From the NCBI RefSeq assembly GCF_005221385.1, contig NZ_CP039903.1, forward strand, positions 1,178,001 to 1,242,000: 64,000 bases of DNA. The letters are read 5' to 3'. This DNA comes from Agrobacterium tumefaciens (GTDB taxonomy: Bacteria > Pseudomonadota > Alphaproteobacteria > Rhizobiales > Rhizobiaceae). Positions 55,730 to 63,649 of this stretch are shown piece by piece. Each line of letters opens with the position of its first letter. Within the stretch, counting starts at the first letter, position 1. The notes under the pieces are model-generated. The model was not told where the DNA came from and made no database searches. It saw only the letters and a program-made list of their open reading frames with translations. A program made the position numbers and the translations under genes.

Positions 55730-55741
55730 GCACTCATGCGC
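55730..55741 (-). promoter_or_regulatory. Phage late-unit element GCGCATGAGTGC, copy 5 (tail-tip/spike operon)
   Basis: Minus-strand exact copy, 22 nt upstream of the ATG at 55707. CCGGTATATTGC lies about 14 nt upstream as a -10-like sequence. It separates the spike operon from the upstream scaffold/portal/terminase genes. Confidence 0.65.
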
Positions 55742-55854
55742 CTGTTGATCAGCGCAATATACCGGATTTTTTGGAGTTCTCTAGCCCTTCCCTTGCGCTG
55801 CGATCTTTTGCCATGCATTCTTGAGGAATGGTTTCGATAACTGCGGGGAATGGT

Positions 55855-56097
55855 ATGAGCGTTAGGCCAAAACCTGTTGCCGTTTGTGAAACTTGCGGCC
55901 ACATTAGCTACAGGGCTGAATCTATCAATGAGCGCTGCGGGCGGTCATACGACAGAAAGCGTTGCTCAGGGGCGATGGGAAGCCGTCTCAATACAGATGA
56001 TTGGGTTACCTGCGGGCAGTGCGTGGGAACGGGTAAGGTAGATGATGAAAGCTGCGGATATTGTCTGGGCGTTGGATGGCTGTCTAACCGCCGCTAG
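55855..56097 (+). CDS. Small Cys-rich (CxxC) zinc-ribbon-like protein
   Basis: The 80-residue protein has CETCGH, then CGRSYDRKRCSG, CGQCVGTGKVDDESCGYC: three or four CxxC-type knuckles including a DnaJ-like CxxCxGxG unit. Such arrangement is unlikely by chance and suggests zinc binding. GGGGAATGG precedes the ATG. It is divergent from the spike operon and opposite in strand to all neighbours, so it may be an accessory or moron gene. Function unknown. Confidence 0.55.
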   Translation: MSVRPKPVAVCETCGHISYRAESINERCGRSYDRKRCSGAMGSRLNTDDWVTCGQCVGTGKVDDESCGYCLGVGWLSNRR

Positions 56098-56185
56098 CCC
56101 CGGCCATCACCGTGCGCCCGCCGTTCGGTACAAAAAGTTGGCGGCAGCGATAACCACCCTGTAGAACTTCTTTTTCATGACACCC

Positions 56186-56380
56186 TCAAAACTGATCCAT
56201 TGCCGCCTGCCGGCGGGTCAGCGCCGGTAAGCTCTCGTCGTCGCGCTTCTGGATCGTGATTGGCCCCAGCGGCGTCTCGAAACCGAGGCGCACGCTGCGC
56301 CCCGATCGTTCTTCGACGTGAATCGTACCCACGCCCTCGATTTTCACGGTATCACCAACCTTGACGACAAGTCTCAGCAT
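56186..56380 (-). CDS. CsrA-like small RNA-binding protein
   Basis: The 64-residue protein opens MLRLVVKVGDTVKIEGVGTI and continues HVEERSGRSVRLGFETPLG. This matches the CsrA/RsmA beta-strand order (MLxLTRRxGExLxIG... VRIGxxAP), although the RNA-contacting HREE segment is KRDDE. CsrA dimers bind GGA motifs and block translation. It lies between scaffold and tail genes in a late operon, an odd place for a regulator. It could instead be a small structural protein with a similar fold. Confidence 0.55.
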   Translation of the reverse strand: MLRLVVKVGDTVKIEGVGTIHVEERSGRSVRLGFETPLGPITIQKRDDESLPALTRRQAAMDQF

Positions 56381-56388
56381 CGCCGCTC

Positions 56389-57384
56389 CTATTCAGCCAG
56401 GTAGCGGTCGCGCTTCTCATCACTGAGCTTCGCGAGTTCCTGCTCGTATTTCTCCACGTCGCTGTTGGCGAGACGATCCAAATAGGCGAATTCGCCGCCG
56501 TCAACGTCGTCATTTGCATCAGCGGCAGGCACAGTGCCGAGCGTCGGCACAACCTCGCGGGCCGCAGCGGTGGTTTTACCCGCGTTCGGCTTAGCCTGGG
56601 CATTTGGCCTCACGCCATAAGCCTTGGTGACTTGGGCGGTAAGGTTCTCGTGCGCCCGCTCGAGGATCGCCGGGTTAAGCGGGTTCTGAGACTGCACCTG
56701 CAGCTTCTTCACCTCGGCTTCCAGCATGGCATGCAAGATGCTGCCCTTCTCGTATTCGGTATGCTTGGCGAGAAAATCAGGAACGGTAACATCGAAATAG
56801 TGCTGCACAGCGTTGGTCTTGCCGATGTTGGCCGCCATGCGCTGCTCTTTGAACACGTCGAGCTGCGCGTCGATTTTGCGGATTTCGGCGCGATACTCAG
56901 GGCCGGTCAGCTCACCATCGTCCCATTTGGTGTCCAGCTCGTCCTTTTGCTTCTCGAGTGCCTCGATCTGCTCCGGTATCTTCGGGTCGAGGACCCAAGA
57001 GGGGCGTTTGTCGCCCTCGAGAGGCTTTGCCTCGGCGGCAGCGGAAGCCGCTGCCTTATCGTCCCCACCACCTGCCGCTGCCTCCGCTGCGGCTGCGTCC
57101 GCTACCGCCTTGGCGTCGGCTTCCTGTTTGGCTTTTGCCTCGGCCTCGCCATCAGCATCGGCACCGGCCTCATCACCATCCTCTTCCTCGGCGGCATCGG
57201 GCTTATCTTTGCCTTCCTGATCCGCACCTTCGCCCGCTTTGTCATCAGCGGCAGCGCCAGCATCATCGCCGCCAGCGTCATCACCGTCCTCGAGGCCTTC
57301 ATCCACGGTGTCATCGTCGAGCAGGCCCTCGCGCTCCTCCTCGGTCAACAATTCCAGTTCTGCGGCATTTGGCTTGCCTGCCAT
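56389..57384 (-). CDS. Scaffold-like protein
   Basis: The 331-residue protein has a long Asp/Glu/Ala-rich disordered N-terminal half (EGLEDGDDAGGDDAG) and helical, charged segments in the middle (QIEALEKQKDELDTKWDDGEL). A C-terminal region ends EFAYLDRLANSDVEKYEQE. This composition and its place directly after the portal gene are typical of internal scaffolds that guide capsid assembly. Its capsid partner is far away on the other strand. Confidence 0.7.
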   Translation of the reverse strand: MAGKPNAAELELLTEEEREGLLDDDTVDEGLEDGDDAGGDDAGAAADDKAGEGADQEGKDKPDAAEEEDGDEAGADADGEAEAKAKQEADAKAVADAAAAEAAAGGGDDKAAASAAAEAKPLEGDKRPSWVLDPKIPEQIEALEKQKDELDTKWDDGELTGPEYRAEIRKIDAQLDVFKEQRMAANIGKTNAVQHYFDVTVPDFLAKHTEYEKGSILHAMLEAEVKKLQVQSQNPLNPAILERAHENLTAQVTKAYGVRPNAQAKPNAGKTTAAAREVVPTLGTVPAADANDDVDGGEFAYLDRLANSDVEKYEQELAKLSDEKRDRYLAE

Positions 57385-57399
57385 GATCGATACCTCTCG

Positions 57400-59640
57400 T
57401 CAGCCCAGGCCGATTGCCATGGGGTTCTGTTGCTGTTGGGGTTGCTGCTGGGCCATTTGGGCCGCCTGTACCTGTTGGGCCTGTGCCGCCGCGGCCACGG
57501 TCTCCTCGCCTTCGGTGCGCGAGACAAATCCGGATTCGTGCAGGATTACATCGGCGACGTCGGCGAGACCCGGCGCCATACCGGCCATGCCTGCTGCCTC
57601 GAGCGCGGATCTTTGGCTGCCGACATTGGCGGAGACTGTCCGCGCCTTCATGTCGGCGGCCTGTGCTTCGTTCTTTTCGGCTTCGGACAGCAACTTGCGG
57701 AGTTGAGCCATCGTCGTCTCGATGGCGAGCCGCTGCTGTTGCGCCGCGGCCTGCTCCTTGGCCTGATCCTCCGGCGATGGTGCCGTCTCGTCGGCGTCGG
57801 GGTCTTTCATGCCCGTGACCTGCCGGATGCGCTTCACGATTTCCTCGCGCTGCGGGATATCCATCGCCTCGACGACAAGGTCCATCAGGACAATGGCGAT
57901 CTGCGGATTGACCGGGGCGAGCGTGGTGAGAAGTTCGAGCAAGGATTCGACCTGCGCCTGCCGCACCGATGCGCGCCAATCGTCCTCGTCGATGACATAG
58001 TCGGCCTTGGTGCGGACGATGCTGTTCTCGGGAAGCCCGTCGTTGACGGTGATATATTCCGGGCTGCCGCGCATGTTGGTGATGCGGAACTGCTTCTCCT
58101 CGGACATGAACTGCTCGATGTTCGCCAGTTCCTTCTCGCCCCTGATCTGCTGGGCTAGCCGGTAATTGTCGAACAGCTTGGCCGTGGCGAGCGCGCCCTG
58201 CTCTTGTCGCGCCTGAATTGCGATACCGGAAACAGCGTTGGTGCTGCGGCCAAGGTTTTCATCCGTGACGCCGCCGACCTGCTGCACCATCTGGATGTTG
58301 CGCGACATCAGCTCGAGGTGCCACTGCCCCAGTTCGCGATCGGTGTCCAGTTTGAGTTCGTAGCCGCGCTTCTTGACAATGATCGCGTCTGGATTGGCGG
58401 CCTCGTCGCGCAGTTCCTCAACATCGTCCACCGCGCCATCTTCCATGATGATCTTATTCGACGAGAGGATATGTAGGGCTTTGGCGGCGCGCTTATTGAT
58501 ATCGCTCTGGATGTCGCGGATGTTGCGTACCAAGCCGTAAGGCATGTTGTCGCGGTCGCGACGCTTGTTCCAGATCGGGGTGAAGGGGTAACGATTGTGC
58601 CGATACGGCGACGGCGAAAGCCACAGCATGCCGGCGGTGGTGAAGAGTGCGACATACATGCGCATCGTGGGGCGCTTGACCACTTCACCGTCGCCATCGT
58701 CCACCGCCTCCTGATGCCCCGGGCTGGCGGGGTCAAACAACTCCCCTGCGAACGTGCCGCCGCTGATCTTGTCCGCCGTCACCGGCATCTTGAACCACAT
58801 TTCGATGATGCGGACGCGGCGGCGGCGATAGCCGGTAACGCGATCGGCGATGTAAGTGCCGTCGCCCCTTCCCTGACTTTCATTCTCGGGGCCGTCCATC
58901 GGCTCGTCGCCGTAGGAATCGATCATCGCGAAATTGTCACTGTCATCGACGCTGCGCTCGAGCATGCCCTTGCGCTTGGGGAACATGGCCTTTGCGACGT
59001 CCAGATCAACCCATTTCGTCCGGAACACATATCGGGCGTCGGTCAGATCGAGTTCAACCGAGGCACTGTCCCACAGCATGTTGCGCCACGATTCGTAGCG
59101 GCTGAACAGCGGCTCTCCCTCGTCGTCGCCCTGATAACCGTCCTCGATCCAGCCCAGGCCGACCTTGGCAGCATCTTCGAAGGCGCGGCTGACGTGGAAC
59201 TTAGTCTTGTTCACGTCGGCCAGGTATTTGAGCAGCTCGGATTTTCGCTGTGCCGGCTTGCCGTCCTCTTTCCGCCGCGGCAAGACCTTGAAATCAGTGC
59301 GGGAGCGCTTTTCGGTGCCAATGACCCAATCGACCGTCGTTGCGGTAACGTTGAACACAAGCGGAACCTGCCCACGGGCCTGCAACGTCGCGGCCTGCTC
59401 CTCGGTCCACTGGATGTTGTCGTAGAAATCGGCATCCACCGCCATGTCGCGGCGGTTTTCATACTGGCGGTCCAGCTCGAGGGTGTAGAAATTCAGCAGG
59501 CGATGATGAAGCGCGACGTGCTTGGCATTATCGAGGGAATTACCTCGCTGCGGACGGCTCAACGCAGGTGTGTCGGAAGGGATTGGCGAATTATATCGCG
59601 TCTTCCTGACAGAACCGTCATCCGCGGCGAGATCGAACAT
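57400..59640 (-). CDS. Portal protein, P22 gp1-like
   Basis: The 746-residue protein shows the P22-type portal pattern. RPQRGNSLDNAKHVALHHRLL is followed by EQAATLQARGQVPLVFNVT, YRHNRYPFTPIWNKRRDRDNMPYGLVRNIRDIQSDINKRAAK-type conserved block near residues 355-400, a helical clip/wing region and a C-terminal Gln/Ala barrel-like tail. It forms the dodecameric DNA channel at one capsid vertex. It follows the terminase genes, as usual. Confidence 0.9.
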   Translation of the reverse strand: MFDLAADDGSVRKTRYNSPIPSDTPALSRPQRGNSLDNAKHVALHHRLLNFYTLELDRQYENRRDMAVDADFYDNIQWTEEQAATLQARGQVPLVFNVTATTVDWVIGTEKRSRTDFKVLPRRKEDGKPAQRKSELLKYLADVNKTKFHVSRAFEDAAKVGLGWIEDGYQGDDEGEPLFSRYESWRNMLWDSASVELDLTDARYVFRTKWVDLDVAKAMFPKRKGMLERSVDDSDNFAMIDSYGDEPMDGPENESQGRGDGTYIADRVTGYRRRRVRIIEMWFKMPVTADKISGGTFAGELFDPASPGHQEAVDDGDGEVVKRPTMRMYVALFTTAGMLWLSPSPYRHNRYPFTPIWNKRRDRDNMPYGLVRNIRDIQSDINKRAAKALHILSSNKIIMEDGAVDDVEELRDEAANPDAIIVKKRGYELKLDTDRELGQWHLELMSRNIQMVQQVGGVTDENLGRSTNAVSGIAIQARQEQGALATAKLFDNYRLAQQIRGEKELANIEQFMSEEKQFRITNMRGSPEYITVNDGLPENSIVRTKADYVIDEDDWRASVRQAQVESLLELLTTLAPVNPQIAIVLMDLVVEAMDIPQREEIVKRIRQVTGMKDPDADETAPSPEDQAKEQAAAQQQRLAIETTMAQLRKLLSEAEKNEAQAADMKARTVSANVGSQRSALEAAGMAGMAPGLADVADVILHESGFVSRTEGEETVAAAAQAQQVQAAQMAQQQPQQQQNPMAIGLG

Positions 59641-59641
59641 T

Positions 59642-60070
59642 CTATTCCCTTATTTCAGCTTCGATGGTGCGCCCGGTATCGGGATTGCGCATTGTGATCT
59701 CGGCTACGGTCTGCTGATCGGGATTTTGGTATGGGGGAATGGACAGGAGGTCGCCGAGATGGTCCTGAATGAACATCGCGAGACGAATGACTGTGCGCTT
59801 GTCGTGTGAAGCTAGGCCGAGAGTTTCTGCGAATTGGTGAGCTGTGTGCGCAGCTTGGATAGGGTCGCCGACTTCCTCAGACCAGATCCACGCCTTGTCA
59901 ATCGTGACAACGCATGGCGTCAGCCTGTCGTCATATTCCCTATCCGCTGGAATAATCACCATACACGGCCGGAATCGCTGATCCAGCCGTAGCCAAGTGC
60001 CAATAGCTATAATGCCGGCGCGTTTGTAAGTCCAGACGCGCTTCGTCAGGTCAAGATCAGGTGTGTTCAT
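59642..60070 (-). CDS. Conserved phage protein between terminase and portal, function unknown
   Basis: The 142-residue protein has TWLRLDQRFRPCMVIIPADR near its start and an HTAHQFAETLGLASHDKRTV segment later. It has no recognised catalytic motif. It begins 19 nt after the terminase stop and ends 2 nt before the portal start, so it is co-transcribed. A head-packaging accessory role is inferred from position. Confidence 0.6.
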   Translation of the reverse strand: MNTPDLDLTKRVWTYKRAGIIAIGTWLRLDQRFRPCMVIIPADREYDDRLTPCVVTIDKAWIWSEEVGDPIQAAHTAHQFAETLGLASHDKRTVIRLAMFIQDHLGDLLSIPPYQNPDQQTVAEITMRNPDTGRTIEAEIRE

Positions 60071-60088
60071 GATGGGCCTCTTGATGGG

Positions 60089-61645
60089 TTAAAGGGTCAT
60101 CGGGTCGCGCGACCTGCGCCGCGAGCTGGATGAAGACGATGATGAGACGTGGTAGCCGCACAGCCGGCGGACCTCTTCGCGGTACTGCGCCTTCTGGCGG
60201 ATCGCGTCGGCACCGTGCTGGTGCCCGTTTTTCTTCGGCAGGTCGGACCAAACACCCATGTTCGTGTTCCAAGACTTCCGGTAGTTATCGAGATGCAGGA
60301 TGCCCTTGGCGCAGTTCTGCTCGTCGATCAGGTAATTGACGAAATCATCCTTGAGCGCCGGGATGCCAATCGCCATCAGGTCCGGCGTGACCGGCACGAT
60401 GTGGACGTTCCGAAGGCCCAGCCCTTCCAGCATCTCCTTCGGCGTCTCGATGACGACGCGGCCGGGGCGGCGATGGTCGCCGTCGTGGGGCAGGAAGTGA
60501 TGGCCCCAAACGTAGCCAAACTTGTTCATCTCGGCGATGACGTAGCTGTAGGCCTCGCTGCTGCACTCGAAATAGTTTATGAAGTGGTCCATCAGGCCGA
60601 CGGACTGGTGGAACCAGATCGCGATATCATCATCAACGCCAAGGTCCCAAAACGTGTTGACCGGGATTTCTGGCCGGTACGGAACACGGGTGATGCGGCC
60701 TTGGCTGCGCGCGATGGTCATCTGCTTGGCGAGGATGACGCCCTCAGTGGAAACTTTGAACGCTTCATCGACGGTTGAAGGGTACTCCTGCCACATCATC
60801 TCGTCTTCGTCGGAATAGTCGTTCAGACGGGTGGCGACGTACCAGGCGCGCTTGCGGAGAGAGATGGGGCGGCCGATCTCGCGCTCCAGCTCGTCGAAAT
60901 ATTTATCATCTTTCGGAGTGATGATGACGTCGTCGGGGCTATCGAGCTCGTACTCATCCGCGTCCCACCAAGAGGCGAAATGCAGCCTGTATTGCAACCG
61001 CGTCAGCTTCTTCTTCGCTTCCGCGTTGGCTTTCGCCTCCATCACCATTTTGTAGTAGTGGCCGTCGCGTCCCTTGGCAGTGCTTTCGATGAACACGATG
61101 CCTTGTCCGGCAGCGGCTAGAGCACCGGTGACGATCTTGTTGGCCTTCAGCGGAGATTCGAAACAAATGATGCCGAACTCGGAGACGTGGAGCCAGTTCA
61201 GCGTGTCACCGCGGGCCGAGGTGGAAACCTGAATCGAGGACCCGTTTGTGAAAATCTTCTCTTCCGTGTTGTCGACAACGATGCCGACCTCATTTCGAAT
61301 AAACTCCGGTAGCCGGTTGTACGCAAACTCGACCTTGTTGCGCATGATCTTGATGGCGGTGAACTGGTCCTGCGCGATAATCGCGGCACGCTGGTTCGGA
61401 TTGAACAGACAGGCGTCGAGGATCAAGAGCTGAATGACGGTGGAGAAGCCGCGTTGGCGAGCCTTCGGCACGATGTTCCTGTGCCATATCCGTTTTAGGA
61501 ATTTCTCCTGCGCCTCGTTGGGTTGGAAAAGCACCGTCTGATTGTGCTTGTCGAGAATGTAATAGAGGTTTCGAAGCCGCCACTGAGCGTCCTTGAGCTT
61601 TTCAAGAAACTGTTCCTCAGTCATGCCGCGGAGATGCTCATACAT
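60089..61645 (-). CDS. Terminase large subunit
   Basis: The 518-residue protein has an ATPase N-terminal half with a Walker-A-like KARQRGFST (about residues 62-70) and the following VIQLLILDACLFNP. A C-terminal nuclease half contains WDLGVDDDIAIWFHQ, an RNase-H-like acidic strand. It powers DNA packaging and cuts concatemers. The C-terminal end has eight Ser followed by Arg residues, a low-complexity tail. ATG at 61645 overlaps the small-subunit stop (TAATG). Confidence 0.88.
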   Translation of the reverse strand: MYEHLRGMTEEQFLEKLKDAQWRLRNLYYILDKHNQTVLFQPNEAQEKFLKRIWHRNIVPKARQRGFSTVIQLLILDACLFNPNQRAAIIAQDQFTAIKIMRNKVEFAYNRLPEFIRNEVGIVVDNTEEKIFTNGSSIQVSTSARGDTLNWLHVSEFGIICFESPLKANKIVTGALAAAGQGIVFIESTAKGRDGHYYKMVMEAKANAEAKKKLTRLQYRLHFASWWDADEYELDSPDDVIITPKDDKYFDELEREIGRPISLRKRAWYVATRLNDYSDEDEMMWQEYPSTVDEAFKVSTEGVILAKQMTIARSQGRITRVPYRPEIPVNTFWDLGVDDDIAIWFHQSVGLMDHFINYFECSSEAYSYVIAEMNKFGYVWGHHFLPHDGDHRRPGRVVIETPKEMLEGLGLRNVHIVPVTPDLMAIGIPALKDDFVNYLIDEQNCAKGILHLDNYRKSWNTNMGVWSDLPKKNGHQHGADAIRQKAQYREEVRRLCGYHVSSSSSSSSRRRSRDPMTL

Positions 61646-62451
61646 TATGCGTCTTCGCCCTCGCTGCCCTCGTCATCGTCGGTGGGCCTGATCGCGTTGG
61701 TCGCATCATCGTCGGGAGCATCATCGACAGGAGTGAAAGTGCTGGGACCCAGCTGCGAGAAGAACTTCCCAAGGGGGCTATCCTTCTCCACATCGTGTTT
61801 CAGGTTCTTGGTGTCGCGCCAGTCGGTGCCCTTGCGGTTCTTGAGCCAGAAGATTGCGGCGGTGGTATCTGGCGGGACATGCTCCATCGTCTCGATGCGC
61901 TGCACCACGCCGCCGGCGGTTACAATCTTCTCGCTGTCGAAGGTGTAACCCGTGGCGCGGCGGAACAGGCTCTGCTCAACGATGGTGTCCGCTTCCTCCT
62001 TGCCGACCTCGAGCGCTTCCGCAAACTCGGGGTGCTCGATCTTCCAGCGGTGAAGGGTCCGGATGTTGCAGCCCAGCGCGTTGGCGATGTCCATGTCGAT
62101 CGCGCCGAGCTTGGCCATGGCCTTGGCGATATCGACGAACTTGTCATCCCAAATCGAGGGGCGGCCGACGCCGCGAGGGTCGCGGTAAAACGCCTTGTCG
62201 AACGCGGGATGCTCTTCGCGCCACCAAGCCATCTCCTCCATGTCGCAGCCCAGCGCTTCCGCGATTTCCTCATCGCTGGCGCCATACTCGACGAGCTTCT
62301 TGGCCGTGGCGACAAACCGCTCGTCCCAAGCCGCGCCGTGCTCGACCTCTGGCGTCACGGCCTCGGCGGGGTTCGGTTTCTTCCTGCTGGTTTTCTTCGG
62401 CTTCGGGGCGTCAACGCCACCCTTCACGGCCTTGCGAGGCGGGCGCGTCAT
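61645..62451 (-). CDS. Terminase small subunit
   Basis: The 268-residue protein has two HTH-like repeats, DEEIAEALGCDMEEMAWWREEHP and DIANALGCNIRTLHRWKIEHP-like, suited to recognising packaging sites. It also has a C-terminal acidic tail (DEGSEGEDA) that would contact the large subunit. The duplicated HTH is notable. It overlaps the DUF1376 gene stop by ATGA. Confidence 0.8.
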   Translation of the reverse strand: MTRPPRKAVKGGVDAPKPKKTSRKKPNPAEAVTPEVEHGAAWDERFVATAKKLVEYGASDEEIAEALGCDMEEMAWWREEHPAFDKAFYRDPRGVGRPSIWDDKFVDIAKAMAKLGAIDMDIANALGCNIRTLHRWKIEHPEFAEALEVGKEEADTIVEQSLFRRATGYTFDSEKIVTAGGVVQRIETMEHVPPDTTAAIFWLKNRKGTDWRDTKNLKHDVEKDSPLGKFFSQLGPSTFTPVDDAPDDDATNAIRPTDDDEGSEGEDA

Positions 62452-63074
62452 CGGCCACCTCCCCGCCTTGCCCTGCCAGCGGCAAGCGCTGCGACGGCAC
62501 CGGAGCCGGTTCGACGATCAAGGCTGTCGATGAGACGATTGGGAGCCACCGGACGATGAGGTGGATCGGCAGAGGCCCAGCGGTCCACCACCTCGCTCGA
62601 TACCTGCCTATCCTCATCTACCGTAGAGTTATTATTATTATCTTTGGATATGGTATTTGGTATTGCAGCGCATTTGTTCAGCAATTGCTTCACGGAATTG
62701 TTGATTTTATTGCTTTTTTCGCCTTCTTCTGGCGATTTACGTTTCCGTTTCGATCCGTTTTCAGCTCGTTTTCGCGAGATTTCTATCGCTTTTTCTATCT
62801 CTTTCTCGGCGCGGTGATTACTGATTTTGCCGTCGCGAGTGAGGTAAATCTTGCGCAGCTCGAGCAGCTCGGCGAGCAAAACCTTGGCCTTTCTCAACGA
62901 GCAATTCCACTCTCCGGCAAGCCACCGCTCGTTGTATTCGATCGGGCCACCCTCATCGTAGATCAGGTCAAGAATGGTCGTGTACGCGCCGCGCTGCTCG
63001 AGCGTGAGCTTGCGATAGCCCACCAGCGCATCCTCGTGGTACCGGCAATGGAAAGACATACCGCGACGGCTCAT
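62448..63074 (-). CDS. DUF1376 (YdaU-like) replication-module protein
   Basis: The 208-residue protein has the DUF1376 core: FHCRYHEDALVGYRKLTLEQ, AYTTILDLIYDEGGPI and WNCSLRKAKVLLAELLE. A Lys/Arg/Asn-rich linker (about 105-150) encoded by unusually AT-rich DNA follows. Such proteins occur in phage replication modules next to primosomal proteins. The ATG at 63074 overlaps the HNH stop (ATGA). A direct role in initiation is an inference. Confidence 0.75.
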   Translation of the reverse strand: MSRRGMSFHCRYHEDALVGYRKLTLEQRGAYTTILDLIYDEGGPIEYNERWLAGEWNCSLRKAKVLLAELLELRKIYLTRDGKISNHRAEKEIEKAIEISRKRAENGSKRKRKSPEEGEKSNKINNSVKQLLNKCAAIPNTISKDNNNNSTVDEDRQVSSEVVDRWASADPPHRPVAPNRLIDSLDRRTGSGAVAALAAGRARRGGGR

Positions 63075-63649
63075 GCGGTCACTCCTGACGTGGGGACGTG
63101 CCGCCACGATGCATTGTTGATGATGGAAGAAATTGTGGATTGGGAGACGCCGAACCTCTCCGCGAGGCTCTTTTGCGTCACGGAAGATGCCAGACGCCGG
63201 ATCTTGGAGATGTCGCGCTCATGCAGCTTTGAATTAGCGTGCTGGCTTCCCGGCCGATTGTTCCCGTGCCGTCTCCTGTCGTCGGCGTTGTCCTGCGGGG
63301 TTCCCCAATAAATGTTGTCGACGTCGCATTCGGTTCTGATGCCGTTTCCATGACACGCCAGTGCACCTGGCGGGCGCGGGCCGAGAAACGTGTCGGCGAT
63401 GATGGCATGGACCATTTTCTGAGTACGAACTGATCCGCGATAAAGCGATACGGAGGGGTATCCCTTCGTGAAGCTTCGCCTCAGTATCTTTCCCCGTAGC
63501 CTCTTGGTGTGCGCTGGCTGGCGCTCAGACGCGGCAAATGTGACGATCCTATCAAGACTGCGGATGCGGCCATGTGTTGAGGCCTCGTAACTGTCCTCGA
63601 AGCCGGGGATTGGCTTCCACGCTTCGGGCGCGATGGTACGGCGGCTCAT
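63071..63649 (-). CDS. NUMOD4/HNH homing-type endonuclease
   Basis: The 192-residue protein begins with a NUMOD4 motif (WKPIPGFEDSYEASTHGRIRSLD). An HNH region follows (QKMVHAIIADTFLG, ACHGNGIRTECDVDNIYWGTPQDN), and then an HTH of the QKSLAERFGVSQSTISSI type. These are self-spreading DNA endonucleases. It overlaps both neighbours by ATGA, so it fits the operon without disrupting it. Its C-terminal HTH resembles that of the HNH protein at 34942. Confidence 0.88.
   Translation of the reverse strand: MSRRTIAPEAWKPIPGFEDSYEASTHGRIRSLDRIVTFAASERQPAHTKRLRGKILRRSFTKGYPSVSLYRGSVRTQKMVHAIIADTFLGPRPPGALACHGNGIRTECDVDNIYWGTPQDNADDRRRHGNNRPGSQHANSKLHERDISKIRRLASSVTQKSLAERFGVSQSTISSIINNASWRHVPTSGVTA

Noticed and set aside
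63062..63076. CGCATGAG core of the phage motif at the DUF1376 start, and a similar GCATGAGCC at about 63643-63651
   Set aside because: Both are ATGA stop/start overlaps inside an operon, lack the GTGC half and have no upstream gap.
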